NCBI GenBank assembly: GCA_946536155.1
Contig: CAMNEB010000004.1
Location: forward strand, 1 to 45,630
Source of the DNA: an uncultured Lachnospiraceae bacterium
Lineage (GTDB): Bacteria; Bacillota; Clostridia; Lachnospirales; Lachnospiraceae
Length of the DNA stretch: 45,630 nt
Direction: 5' to 3'
Under the pieces are notes generated by a model, which searched no databases, was not told the origin of the DNA, and worked only from the letters and a program-made list of their open reading frames with translations. A program made the translations under genes and the position numbers. Below are positions 34,015-45,458 of the stretch, piece after piece (position 1 is the first letter of the stretch; the number at the start of each line of letters is the position of its first letter).

Positions 34015-35787
34015 ATGGCTAAAAAACCCGGATTCCAGGTTGTCCTGTACTATGTGACTCCGCCCTCCGCAGAGCAGCTTCAGGGTATCTGGAATTTTGT
34101 ACTCAGCAAATATGTAAACGACGAAAGAAGCGCCGACGATATTAATTTTTCGGTTGAGGCCGATGAATCTCTCGGCGGCGGTTTTATATTAAAGTGCGGG
34201 AATGAGGTCTATAACTGGAGCACCAGAGGACGTCTGGGACAGTTCAACGAAAAGCTCCAGGCCATAAGACGAAAGGTGGGAGCCGATGAGGATGTAATAT
34301 CGATCCTCAAGACTACAGCAGACGAATTCAGGCTTACCGCAAGATTCAGAAGATCCGGATATGTGGTCTCCGCAGGTGACGGTATCGCCAGGGTAAAGGG
34401 ACTCGAAAGAGCAGAATACGGCGAGATACTTATTTTTTCCAGCGGTATAAAGGGGATGGTCATGGATATCCGCAGGGAGGACTGCGGTGTCATCCTCTTC
34501 GGCAAGGATACCGAGATAAGGGTCTGGGACGAGGTGGCAAGGACCGGAATGAGAGCCGGCGTGCCCGTGGGGGATGCACTTCTCGGAAGAGTCCTGAATT
34601 CACTGGGTGAGCCCATAGACGGAGGCAGGGATTTTGAAGCGGAAGGCTTCAGGCCCGTTGAGAATCCCGCACCCTCCATCATATCCAGACAGCCCGTCGA
34701 TACTCCGCTTGAGACGGGAATACTTTCAATCGATTCAATGTTCCCCATCGGCAGAGGCCAGAGGGAACTCATAATAGGCGACCGTCAGACGGGAAAGACC
34801 TCCATTGCCCTTGATACCATCATCAATCAGAAGGGCAAGGGAGTTAAGTGTGTATATGTGGGTATCGGACAGAAGGCATCCACCATCGCACAGCTTGTGT
34901 CGACGCTCAGAAAAGCGGGGGCCATGGATTATACCGTTGTGATCTCATCGACCGCATCGGATCCCGCACCCCTTCAGTATATCGCACCTTATTCGGGAAC
35001 CTCGGTTGCCGAGTTTTTCATGCATAAGGGAGAGGATGTCCTCATAGTATATGATGATCTCTCAAAGCATGCCGTGGCATACAGATCACTGTCGCTGCTG
35101 CTTGAGCGAAGCCCCGGACGTGAAGCTTATCCCGGCGATGTCTTTTACCTCCATTCAAGACTGCTTGAGAGGAGTGCAAGACTCTCCGATGAGGAAGGAG
35201 GCGGTTCCATCACCGCGCTTCCCATCATCGAGACACAGGCCGGAGACGTTTCGGCATACATCCCCACAAATGTCATTTCCATCACCGACGGACAGATCTA
35301 TCTTGAGAGCGACCTGTTCTTCCTGGGTGTAAGACCCGCGGTAAATGTCGGTCTTTCCGTATCCAGAGTCGGCGGTGCGGCACAGACCAAAGCCATGAAG
35401 AAGGCATCGGGATCTGTCAGGATTGACCTTGCCCAGTATCGTGAGATGGAGGTCTTTACACAGTTTTCATCGGATCTTGACGATGCCACCAGAAACCAGC
35501 TCCGTCACGGAAGGCTTCTGATGGAACTCCTGAAGCAGAAGAACGGTCATCCCAGGTCCATGGTGGACCAGGTCATAATGCTGACCGTTGTCAATTCGGG
35601 CGTCATAGATTCGATCCCGGTGGAGCAGCTGAGGGATTTTCTGGATATTTATCTTGAGAAGATAAAGGAAGAAGAGAAGAGCATAGTAAACGATATCGAG
35701 ATGATGGGTACGCTCAGTGATGACGAGAAGTATTTCCTCGTCAAACGTGCGGAGGATCATCTGGCTGAATTTATGAGCATCAGGTAA
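34015..35787 (+). CDS. atpA: ATP synthase alpha subunit with an N-terminal delta (OSCP) C-terminal-domain-like fusion
   Basis: The alpha subunit forms the F1 hexamer with beta. The core from about residue 93 is normal: YVVSAGDGIARVKGL, then the P-loop GDRQTGKTSIA (near 257) and the C-terminal helical domain. In front are about 85 extra residues: VTPPSAEQLQGIW, VEADESLGGGFILKCGNEVY and STRGRLGQFNEKL. These follow the pattern of the delta C-terminal domain (PLSEEQ, VDPxLIGGxxVRIGDxxYDGSVxxRLxxL). No separate atpH gene lies between atpF and atpA, where it normally sits, and the delta N-terminal bundle is absent. The total of 590 compares with about 500-510 in the family. GGGGGAGCAGGG is the SD. 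Confidence 0.94.
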   Translation: MAKKPGFQVVLYYVTPPSAEQLQGIWNFVLSKYVNDERSADDINFSVEADESLGGGFILKCGNEVYNWSTRGRLGQFNEKLQAIRRKVGADEDVISILKTTADEFRLTARFRRSGYVVSAGDGIARVKGLERAEYGEILIFSSGIKGMVMDIRREDCGVILFGKDTEIRVWDEVARTGMRAGVPVGDALLGRVLNSLGEPIDGGRDFEAEGFRPVENPAPSIISRQPVDTPLETGILSIDSMFPIGRGQRELIIGDRQTGKTSIALDTIINQKGKGVKCVYVGIGQKASTIAQLVSTLRKAGAMDYTVVISSTASDPAPLQYIAPYSGTSVAEFFMHKGEDVLIVYDDLSKHAVAYRSLSLLLERSPGREAYPGDVFYLHSRLLERSARLSDEEGGGSITALPIIETQAGDVSAYIPTNVISITDGQIYLESDLFFLGVRPAVNVGLSVSRVGGAAQTKAMKKASGSVRIDLAQYREMEVFTQFSSDLDDATRNQLRHGRLLMELLKQKNGHPRSMVDQVIMLTVVNSGVIDSIPVEQLRDFLDIYLEKIKEEEKSIVNDIEMMGTLSDDEKYFLVKRAEDHLAEFMSIR

Positions 35788-35792
35788 AGCGG

Positions 35793-38106
<2,314 letters not shown>

Positions 38107-38110
38107 CTTT

Positions 38111-38551
38111 ATGAGCAAGACCTATCATCTGAAAATCCTGGCAACGGATAAGACGTTTTATGACGGAGATGTCATTTCTCTGAGTATCCCCGCATTTGAC
38201 GGTTCTTACCAGATACTTGCCGATCATGAACCTGTAGTAATGGCCCTTAAGGAGGGAGTCCTCCGTTTCAGGTATTACGACGAGAATCATAACGAGGTGA
38301 TGAAGCTCGGAGTGAGCGGCCTCGGGCTTGTCAATATCACGAGAGATGGGGTCATCGTCCTTGTGGATTCGGTGGAAGCACCGGAGGATATAGATACCAC
38401 GAGAGCGCAGGAAGCCTTAAGGAGAGCGATGGAGCAGCTCCGCCAGGACCAGAGCATCCAGGAGTATGAGATGAGCAGGGCTTCGCTGGCCAGGGCGATG
38501 CTCAGATTGTCCCAGGCAGGAAATCCCTTTGACGGATACGGGGATAAGTAG
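38111..38551 (+). CDS. atpC: ATP synthase epsilon subunit
   Basis: Caps the rotor and regulates hydrolysis. 146 residues: an N-terminal beta-sandwich (LKILATDKTFYDGDV, SLSIPAFDGSYQILADHEPV) and a C-terminal helical hairpin with a charged EAPEDIDTTRAQEALRRAM. It starts 4 bases after atpD and ends the operon. No clear terminator follows. Confidence 0.94.
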   Translation: MSKTYHLKILATDKTFYDGDVISLSIPAFDGSYQILADHEPVVMALKEGVLRFRYYDENHNEVMKLGVSGLGLVNITRDGVIVLVDSVEAPEDIDTTRAQEALRRAMEQLRQDQSIQEYEMSRASLARAMLRLSQAGNPFDGYGDK

Positions 38552-38602
38552 TTATTATGTAAGTTGTTTGTTTAATGCATATATTTTTGACGGAGGAATG
38601 AT

Positions 38603-38980
38603 ATGGCACTCAGATTGAACGAATCTGCCGAGGATTATCTTGAATGTATACTGATGCTCAGGGAAAAGAAACCCGTGGTCCGCAGCGTCGATATTGCAAA
38701 TGAGATGGGCTTCAAAAAATCTTCGGTCAGCGTTGCGATGAAATCTCTTCGTGAAAAAGGACATATCTCGGTTTCCGAGGAAGGATTTCTTTCTCTTACG
38801 GAGTCCGGACTTGCAATAGCAAAAAGAGTGTATGAAAGACATACACTTCTTACCGAGTGGCTGATCAGGATGGGAGTCGATGAATCGATCGCCGCAAAGG
38901 ATGCGTGCAGGATCGAGCATGATCTTTCACCGGAGAGCTTCAGGGCGATGAAGGATTATTTCGGAAGATCGAAAAAATAA
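38603..38980 (+). CDS. DtxR/MntR-family metal-dependent repressor
   Basis: A 125-residue protein with an N-terminal winged helix (NEMGFKKSSVSVAMKSLREK near 33-52) and the metal-binding dimer domain, without the SH3 domain of DtxR. Ligand positions: Asp11 and Glu14 in SAEDYLEC as in MntR, His in YERHTLL, and the DtxR-like Cys-x-x-Glu-His in DACRIEHDLS. It therefore mixes MntR and DtxR features, and the metal (Mn or Fe) is unclear. CGGAGG precedes the ATG. The transporter 37 bases downstream may be its target. Confidence 0.9.
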   Translation: MALRLNESAEDYLECILMLREKKPVVRSVDIANEMGFKKSSVSVAMKSLREKGHISVSEEGFLSLTESGLAIAKRVYERHTLLTEWLIRMGVDESIAAKDACRIEHDLSPESFRAMKDYFGRSKK

Positions 38981-39017
38981 AACAGACCGGCGGCTGCCGG
39001 AAGGAGATTATGAAAAA

Positions 39018-40310
39018 TTGAAGATCACAGCAATCGTACTTTTTATAGTCATGTATGTTCTTATGATCGCATTTCCAAAGAGAAGAGCGATCACCGCACT
39101 TTCGACCGCGGTTTTGTTCCTGGTCATTACGCTCCTGCCCATAGGTGACATGCCGATCCTTGAGCTGTCCGATATCCCGAGGGTCGTAAACTGGAATGTC
39201 ATAATGATGATCACCGGTACTATGATCATCGTGGATTTCTTCATCGAATCCAAAATGCCCAATGTCATCGCCGAATCTCTGCTGAGAGTCGCACCCAATA
39301 TTTTATGGGTCACGGTGCTCATGTCGGTATTCTCCGGTATCATCTCGGCATTCATTGATAATGTTGCTACGGTCCTCATGGTCGCGCCCGTCGCAATGGT
39401 CATATGCAAGAAACTTAATGTCAAGCCTGTCGGCATGATCATTTGTATCGCGGTATCCTCCAATCTTCAGGGAGCCGCAACTCTTGTGGGTGATACCACA
39501 TCGATAATGCTTGCCGGTGCGGCAAATATGAATTTTGCGGACTTCTTCGTCATGCACGGAAAAGCCGGAATGTTCTTCGCAACGGAGCTGGGTGCATTCT
39601 TTACCATCCCCATCATGATCATGATGTTCCGTAAGGAAAAAGCTCCCGTTACATCTGGCGAGAGAACAAAGATAAATGATTTCTTCCCCACCGTAATGAT
39701 GATCTCCTATGTGCTGGCACTGATCATCGCATCATTCATCCCCGGCACTCCCGACAACATCAACGGATACATCTGCCTTACCGGTGCGGCCGTCACCATC
39801 ATCGGTGAGCTTATCTTCAGGAAGAATACCGCAGGCATCAAACATTCCATCAAGAGCCTGGATATCGATATGGTGCTCCTTCTCATCGGACTGTTCTGTG
39901 TCATCGGCGGAATAACCAATGTCGGTGTCATAGGTGATCTTGCTTCGCTGATCGCAAAAGCCGGCGGAAGCAACAAATTCCTGCTTTATACCATCGTTGT
40001 CTGGGGATCTGTTCTGATCTCCGCTTTTATAGACAACATTCCCTATGTTGCCACAATGCTTCCCATTCTCGGAACGGTTGCGACCACACTCGGCGTGGAA
40101 CCTTACTTTTTGTACTTCGGACTGCTGGTAGGTGCGACCCTCGGAGGAAATCTTACCCCCATCGGTGCATCCGCAAATATCGCCGGAGTCGGTATGCTGA
40201 GAAAGGAAGGCTACGAGGTATCCTTCGGCGACTTTATGAAGATAGGCATCCCCTTTACTCTCACCGCCGTAATGACGGGTTATCTTTTCATCTGGTTCGT
40301 ATGGGCATAA
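39018..40310 (+). CDS. ArsB/NhaD-type ion transporter (ion transporter superfamily)
   Basis: A protein of 430 residues and about eleven hydrophobic segments. Two inverted half-repeats are marked by SAFIDNVATVLMVAP (near 110) and SAFIDNIPYVATMLP (near 335); GATLGGNLTPIGASANIAGV near the end is typical of ArsB/P-protein relatives. The substrate may be an anion, arsenite or Na+/H+, and cannot be assigned. The frame starts with TTG 39018; the better-placed ATG 39010 after AAGGAG gives only ATG AAA AAT TGA. One more A in the A5 run at 39013-39017 would join ATG to the frame as MKKLKITAIV. Confidence 0.82.
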   Translation: MKITAIVLFIVMYVLMIAFPKRRAITALSTAVLFLVITLLPIGDMPILELSDIPRVVNWNVIMMITGTMIIVDFFIESKMPNVIAESLLRVAPNILWVTVLMSVFSGIISAFIDNVATVLMVAPVAMVICKKLNVKPVGMIICIAVSSNLQGAATLVGDTTSIMLAGAANMNFADFFVMHGKAGMFFATELGAFFTIPIMIMMFRKEKAPVTSGERTKINDFFPTVMMISYVLALIIASFIPGTPDNINGYICLTGAAVTIIGELIFRKNTAGIKHSIKSLDIDMVLLLIGLFCVIGGITNVGVIGDLASLIAKAGGSNKFLLYTIVVWGSVLISAFIDNIPYVATMLPILGTVATTLGVEPYFLYFGLLVGATLGGNLTPIGASANIAGVGMLRKEGYEVSFGDFMKIGIPFTLTAVMTGYLFIWFVWA

Positions 40311-40363
40311 ATATGTATTTTGTCCTTTGATATATATTTTTTTAGTACAGGAGATCTTTGAAA

Positions 40364-41980
40364 ATGAGTTCCGGAAATATCACTACCGAAATCGGCCGCC
40401 GCAGGACTTTTGCGATAATTTCCCACCCGGATGCCGGAAAAACAACACTTACCGAAAAATTTCTGCTCTACGGAGGTGCCATAAATCTGGCGGGTTCCGT
40501 AAAGGGAAAAGCAACAGCGAGACATGCAGTATCCGACTGGATGGAAATAGAGAAACAGCGTGGTATCTCCGTTACATCTTCCGTTCTTCAGTTCGAATAT
40601 GACGGATTCTGCATCAATATCCTCGATACTCCCGGTCACCAGGATTTCTCGGAGGATACCTACAGGACCCTTATGGCTGCCGATTCCGCAGTCATGGTCA
40701 TAGACGGTTCAAAAGGCGTTGAGGCACAGACCAGAAAGCTCTTTAAGGTCTGCGTCATGCGCCACATCCCAATCTTCACATTCATAAACAAACTCGACAG
40801 AGACGCAATGGATACCTTCGACCTTCTCGATGATATCGAGAAGGAACTCGGCATCGCAACCTGTCCCGTCAACTGGCCCATAGGCTCCGGAAAAAGCTTT
40901 CAGGGAGTTTATGACAGAAACAGCAGGACGGTCATCACCTATTCAGATACCGAGAAGGGTACCAAAGAAGGCCATTCCGAAGCGGTCTCCGTATCCGATG
41001 AATCCGCAATGAGAGCGCTCATCGGCGACGAGGCATCTGACAAGCTCCTGGGCGAGATGGAGCTTCTTGACGGAGCAGGTGCGGACTTTGATCTTGATGC
41101 GGTAAGAAGAGGAGAGCTTACACCTGTATGCTTCGGCTCCGCTCTTACCAACTTCGGTGTTGAGATATTCCTCAGACATTTCCTCGACATGACAACCCCT
41201 CCTCTTGCAAGGGAGGCAGAAAACGGTGCGGGAGAGAGGATCGTCATAGAACCCGCAGAGAATGATTTCTCCGCTTTCGTTTTCAAAATCCAGGCAAATA
41301 TGAATAAGGCACACCGCGACAGAGTTGCCTTCATGCGTATCGTTTCCGGTAAATTCGATGCAGATAAGGAAGTAAAGCTCATGTCCACCGGCAAGACCAT
41401 GAGACTTTCACAGCCCCAGCAGATCATGGCTGATGAGAGGAAGATCCTGTTGGAAGCATACGGCGGAGACATAATCGGTGTATTCGATCCCGGTATCTTC
41501 TCCATAGGAGATACGGTCTGTGCTCCTTCAATGAACATTAAATTCGACGGCATCCCCACCTTTGCACCCGAGCATTTCTGCAGGGTCCATCTTATGGATA
41601 CCATGAAGAGAAAGCAGTTCGTAAAGGGCGCAACCCAGATCGCGCAGGAAGGTGCGATCCAGATATTTACCGAGCTTTCCGGAACCATGGAAGATGTCAT
41701 CGTGGGCGTTGTGGGCGTTCTCCAGTTCGATGTTTTCAAATACCGCATGGAGAATGAGTACAATGTTGAGGTCAGGATGGATTCCCTTCCTTACGAGCAC
41801 ATCCGCTGGATCGGAAATCCCGGTGATTTCGATCTTGACCGTCTGACCGGAACCTCGGATATGAAGAAGGTCAGGGACATGAAGGGCAATCCGCTCCTTC
41901 TCTTTGTCAATGAGTGGAGCGCACAGATGACCGTGGACCGTAACAAAGGACTTATCCTGACGGATTTTTCAAAGAACTGA
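40364..41980 (+). CDS. prfC: Peptide chain release factor 3
   Basis: A GTPase that recycles RF1/RF2 after termination. 538 residues. G1 HPDAGKTTLTEK (near 22), switch II DTPGHQDF (near 87), and G4 INKLDRD (near 141). The C-terminal half has the RF3-specific MKRKQFVKGATQIAQEGAIQ. ATG 40364 has AGGAGA nine bases upstream; a TTG at 40358 is also in frame. An AT-rich 53-base gap separates it from the transporter gene. Confidence 0.96.
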   Translation: MSSGNITTEIGRRRTFAIISHPDAGKTTLTEKFLLYGGAINLAGSVKGKATARHAVSDWMEIEKQRGISVTSSVLQFEYDGFCINILDTPGHQDFSEDTYRTLMAADSAVMVIDGSKGVEAQTRKLFKVCVMRHIPIFTFINKLDRDAMDTFDLLDDIEKELGIATCPVNWPIGSGKSFQGVYDRNSRTVITYSDTEKGTKEGHSEAVSVSDESAMRALIGDEASDKLLGEMELLDGAGADFDLDAVRRGELTPVCFGSALTNFGVEIFLRHFLDMTTPPLAREAENGAGERIVIEPAENDFSAFVFKIQANMNKAHRDRVAFMRIVSGKFDADKEVKLMSTGKTMRLSQPQQIMADERKILLEAYGGDIIGVFDPGIFSIGDTVCAPSMNIKFDGIPTFAPEHFCRVHLMDTMKRKQFVKGATQIAQEGAIQIFTELSGTMEDVIVGVVGVLQFDVFKYRMENEYNVEVRMDSLPYEHIRWIGNPGDFDLDRLTGTSDMKKVRDMKGNPLLLFVNEWSAQMTVDRNKGLILTDFSKN

Positions 41981-42002
41981 GCAAAGCCCGGGGGCGCGCC
42001 GA

Positions 42003-42032
42003 TTGGTAAATCCTCCGGATGTATGATATAAT
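42003..42032 (+). promoter_or_regulatory. Promoter of the asp23-nusB-xse-ispA-dxs operon
   Basis: TTGGTA (42003-42008), 18 bases, and an extended -10, TGATATAAT (42024-42032). It would give a leader of about 70 bases. Confidence 0.65.
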
Positions 42033-42106
42033 GTTTCTGTATGGAAATAAGATTGCGGAAGGTTCGGCAGACCGCCGGACTTAAGGTTTTTGAAAGGAGA
42101 CCTGTA

Positions 42107-42481
42107 ATGGCTGTTACAAAGGAGAAAAAGGTCAAGGCACCTAAGAATACAACAGAGAAGTCCGGGATCTCACTCGGAACATCCGAGGGAAATGGACATG
42201 TTTTTATAGCCGATGCGGTGGTTGCGGAGATCGCGGCACTTGCGGCGAGCGAGATCGAAGGAGTTGAGGGACTTTCCGAGAAGAGCAAGGCAAAATCCCT
42301 TATCAAGGCCGATATCGTCGGAACTAACGTCAAGATATCCATGATCATCTCGACCAGGTTCGGGTATCCCATTCCTGCAACATGCCAGGCTGTACAGTCC
42401 AAGGTCAAGTCATCGGTCGAGACCATGACCGGACTTACCTGCACGGATGTAAATATCAGAGTTAGCGGAGTAGAGATCTGA
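42107..42481 (+). CDS. Asp23/Gls24 family envelope-stress-like protein
   Basis: 124 residues from ATG 42107, which has AAAGGAG eight bases upstream; longer in-frame starts from 42041 overlap the promoter region. Core motifs are VFIADAVVAEIAALAASEIEG, then GVEGLSEK and a C-terminal TGLTCTDVNIRVSGVEI, as in Asp23/YqhY. In Clostridia and Bacillus this gene lies just before nusB, and here too. Its role is thought to relate to membrane or envelope homeostasis. Confidence 0.88.
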   Translation: MAVTKEKKVKAPKNTTEKSGISLGTSEGNGHVFIADAVVAEIAALAASEIEGVEGLSEKSKAKSLIKADIVGTNVKISMIISTRFGYPIPATCQAVQSKVKSSVETMTGLTCTDVNIRVSGVEI

Positions 42482-42482
42482 A

Positions 42483-42917
42483 GTGAGCAATACCGATAAA
42501 AAGAACATGACAAGACATGAACTGCGGAACAAAGTCTTCGGACTTGTGTTCCGCATTGAGTTTTATCCCGGCGATGAGTTGGACGAACAGATAGCATCCT
42601 TCGAAGAATTCGCGGCAGAAGAGGAATATCCCGCAGAGGATCTGGAATATATAATCGCCAAATTTAAGGGCGTTCTGTCCAGACTTTCCGAGATAGACGC
42701 AGCCATAGACAAAAATGCTGTGGGCTGGACCAGAAGCCGTATGGGCAAATGCGAGCTCGCTGCCTTAAGGCTTGGGATATATGAGATGCTCTACGATGAC
42801 GATATCCCCGAGGGCGTTGCGATGAACGAGGCCGTTGAGATCGCCAAGACCTACGGAGACAATACCGGCGGAGCATTTGTAAACGCGATCCTTACCAAGG
42901 TCAAGGAAAATACCTGA
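42483..42917 (+). CDS. nusB: Transcription antitermination factor NusB
   Basis: Acts with NusE (S10) in rRNA antitermination. 144 residues, all helical; TRHELRNKVFGLVFRIEFYP at the N-terminus and the C-terminal MNEAVEIAKTYGDNTGGAFVNAILTKV are family marks. A GTG start at 42483 follows the upstream stop by one base; an ATG at 42507 is an alternative, starting right at the domain. Confidence 0.92.
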   Translation: MSNTDKKNMTRHELRNKVFGLVFRIEFYPGDELDEQIASFEEFAAEEEYPAEDLEYIIAKFKGVLSRLSEIDAAIDKNAVGWTRSRMGKCELAALRLGIYEMLYDDDIPEGVAMNEAVEIAKTYGDNTGGAFVNAILTKVKENT

Positions 42918-42918
42918 T

Positions 42919-44244
42919 ATGGCATATAAGGTATCCGAGCTTGTGCGTAATCTGAATAATGTCCTCAGGCTGAGCAATACCCTGTGCAATATAGAGATCG
43001 AAGGCGAGATAGTCGGTTACCTGGGGCCCAACAGAAGCGGCCACATCTATTTTGACTTAAAGGATGAATCCGCCGTCATAAAGTGCATGATGTTCGCGAG
43101 CAGATGCACTTATGAATACAGGCAGATCATAAGCGAAGGGGCTCATGTGATACTCGGAGGCAGTCTGAATTACCATCGGCAGTTCGGACTTTCTTTTGTA
43201 TTTGAGAGAGTATCGGAAGCAGGTGAGGGGGCAAGGCTCAGGGCACTCCTTGAACTCCGGAGAGAATTCGAAGAGCTGGGGATGTTCGATGAGATGTATA
43301 AAAAGCCTATCCCGCTCTTTCCCAGGACCATAGGACTCATCACTTCGGGAACGGGTGCCGCCATAGGGGATGTGGTGACCAATGCAAAGAGAAACGACCC
43401 CTATGTCAATATAATCGTTGCACCTGCAAAGCTCGAGGGTGACGGTGCCGCGGAGGACGTGGTGAGGGCCATAAAGCTCATGGATGCCATAGGCCCCGAT
43501 GTGATACTTCTGACAAGAGGCGGAGGGTCCAAGGATTCGCTATGGACCTTTAACGAAAGGATCGTGGCTCAGGCGGTATTTGACTGTGCCACCCCGATAG
43601 TATCCGCCATAGGTCATGACAGGGATGCATCACTTACGGACGATATCGCGGATCACCACGAATCCACTCCCACGGGTGCGGCGCTGTTTCTGACTGAGAA
43701 TACCGGGAAGATCCTTGAATATCTTGACGGAGCACCGGGTGACCTGACGGCTGCTATGAACAGGCAGTTAAAGGACAGGCGCTCAGAGCTTAAGCAGCTT
43801 TCTTCGGATGTAAGATACAATTCTCCGAAAAGCAGGCTTGAGAGGAAGAAGAAGGATCTTGAGAAACACCGGGAGATGTTAAAGAGTGCGATGCTCTTTT
43901 CTCTTTCCGGGACAAGAAAAAGCCTGGCGGATCATGAAGTCATCGTCCGAAGGTCCATGGAGCCTATGATCGCAGGCAGGAGATCTTTGCTTGAAAAGTA
44001 TTCCCTGAGAATCCCTGCATATATGGATGCGGCTCTTAAAAAGGCCGTCTCCGAAAAGGATATATATGTGGGACTTCTTGAAGGACTGTCCCCTGTCGGA
44101 AGGCTTAAGAGCGGCTTTTCATACGTTTCCGATAAGGACGGCAGAAATGTCAGGAGCGTATCGGGTATAAAGGCCGGTGATGAACTGAACATAAGAGTAA
44201 CGGACGGAGAGATAGAAGCTTTCGTCCGGGATATAAGGACGTAA
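42919..44244 (+). CDS. xseA: Exodeoxyribonuclease VII large subunit
   Basis: The catalytic subunit of the single-strand exonuclease. 441 residues: an OB-fold at 1-100 (IEGEIVGYLGPNRSGHIYFD), the catalytic core with GLITSGTGAAIGDV (near 138) and ILLTRGGGSKDSLW (near 195), and GHDRDASLTDDIADHHESTP near 234, then a long coiled coil (about 280-390). It begins one base after the nusB stop. Confidence 0.96.
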   Translation: MAYKVSELVRNLNNVLRLSNTLCNIEIEGEIVGYLGPNRSGHIYFDLKDESAVIKCMMFASRCTYEYRQIISEGAHVILGGSLNYHRQFGLSFVFERVSEAGEGARLRALLELRREFEELGMFDEMYKKPIPLFPRTIGLITSGTGAAIGDVVTNAKRNDPYVNIIVAPAKLEGDGAAEDVVRAIKLMDAIGPDVILLTRGGGSKDSLWTFNERIVAQAVFDCATPIVSAIGHDRDASLTDDIADHHESTPTGAALFLTENTGKILEYLDGAPGDLTAAMNRQLKDRRSELKQLSSDVRYNSPKSRLERKKKDLEKHREMLKSAMLFSLSGTRKSLADHEVIVRRSMEPMIAGRRSLLEKYSLRIPAYMDAALKKAVSEKDIYVGLLEGLSPVGRLKSGFSYVSDKDGRNVRSVSGIKAGDELNIRVTDGEIEAFVRDIRT

Positions 44245-44268
44245 GGAAACGTCCCCCACGGAGGAAAA

Positions 44269-44499
44269 ATGGCAGCAAAGACAGCCGATAAGGAAAAGGA
44301 ACTGACACTTGAGGAAAATTTCGAGCTCCTTAAAGAGGTGACGGATAAACTCCAGTCGGAGGATCTCCCCCTTGAGGAAGCTTTCGAGAATTATAAAAAA
44401 GGAATGGATCTGATCAAAAAATGCAACGATCAGATCGACAGGGTAGAAAAGGAAGTGCAGATGCTCAGCGCCGATATGAGCGCGGAAGATCTGCAGTAA
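44269..44499 (+). CDS. xseB: Exodeoxyribonuclease VII small subunit
   Basis: 76 residues, a helical hairpin: TLEENFELLKEVTDKLQSED then LPLEEAFENYKKGMDLIKKC, the usual pattern. CGGAGG precedes the ATG. It partners the large subunit just upstream. Confidence 0.93.
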   Translation: MAAKTADKEKELTLEENFELLKEVTDKLQSEDLPLEEAFENYKKGMDLIKKCNDQIDRVEKEVQMLSADMSAEDLQ

Positions 44500-44509
44500 G
44501 GTGTCTGAA

Positions 44510-45457
44510 GTGGAAAATGATTTTTTGAGCGAACTTAAGAGACAGACGGAGCTGGTTGAGACGATAGTACTCAAGTATCTTCCCGACCCCGAGGACAGGC
44601 ATCAGCATACCGTCATCGAGGCTATGAATTATTCAGTGACGGCAGGCGGTAAAAGACTCCGCCCTCTCATCATGCAGGAGACATACCGCATGTTCAGGGG
44701 ACAGGATGAAGTCGTCGAGCCCTTTATGGCTGCGATCGAGATGATCCATACATATTCACTGGTGCATGACGATCTGCCTTCGCTCGACAATGACACCCTG
44801 AGAAGAGGCCGGGAGACCACCTGGAAAAAGTACGGTGATGCAATGGGGCTTCTGGCGGGGGACGGTCTTCTCAATTATGCCTATGAGACGGCGCTTAAGA
44901 GTTTCGATCTGATCGAAAAGGAAGAAAGTCTTTTTGATACGAGCCCCGAGACCGCATATTCAAGATATCAGTCCTGTGCCAAGGCACTCCGCATACTTGC
45001 GGATAAAGCCGGAATAAACGGAATGGTCGGCGGACAGTGCCTTGATGTTGAGGCATCACTTAACAACATGACCCTGACGGAAGAGGAGCTTTTATTCATC
45101 CACGAGCATAAGACTGCGGCACTCATCCAGGCTGCGTTCATGATAGGCGGAGCTCTTGCGGGTGCGGGAAAGAGACAGATAGAGAGACTCGAGAGGATCG
45201 GATACAACATAGGTGTTGCTTTCCAGATAAGGGATGACTGCCTCGATGTGATAGGCGATCCCGCGGAACTCGGCAAGAATACCGGTTCCGATGAGAAGGA
45301 TGAAAAGAGGACCTATGTGACCCTTCACGGACTGGAGCAGTCCGAGGCAGATGAGAGAAGACTTACCGAAGAGGCGCTGGAGCTTCTTGAGGGACTTCCC
45401 GGAAAACATGATTTTATGGTGGAGCTTTTGATGTCGCTCCTCGGAAGACGAAATTAA
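44510..45457 (+). CDS. ispA: Polyprenyl (geranyl/farnesyl) diphosphate synthase
   Basis: Builds C15-C20 isoprenoid diphosphates from IPP and DMAPP. 315 residues. The first Asp-rich motif is [10 protein letters not shown] (near 84) and the second [21 protein letters not shown] binds IPP. Of two GTG starts, 44510 is preferred, since AAGGTG at 44498-44503 lies six bases before it; 44501 is in that SD. The product chain length cannot be fixed by eye. Confidence 0.93.
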   Translation: MENDFLSELKRQTELVETIVLKYLPDPEDRHQHTVIEAMNYSVTAGGKRLRPLIMQETYRMFRGQDEVVEPFMAAIEMIHTYSLVHDDLPSLDNDTLRRGRETTWKKYGDAMGLLAGDGLLNYAYETALKSFDLIEKEESLFDTSPETAYSRYQSCAKALRILADKAGINGMVGGQCLDVEASLNNMTLTEEELLFIHEHKTAALIQAAFMIGGALAGAGKRQIERLERIGYNIGVAFQIRDDCLDVIGDPAELGKNTGSDEKDEKRTYVTLHGLEQSEADERRLTEEALELLEGLPGKHDFMVELLMSLLGRRN

Positions 45458-45458
45458 A

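Noticed and set aside
38988-39001. CCGGC/GCCGG hairpin before the transporter gene
   Set aside because: The stem is only 5 bp and has no T-tract or clear symmetry with a known metal-regulator site.
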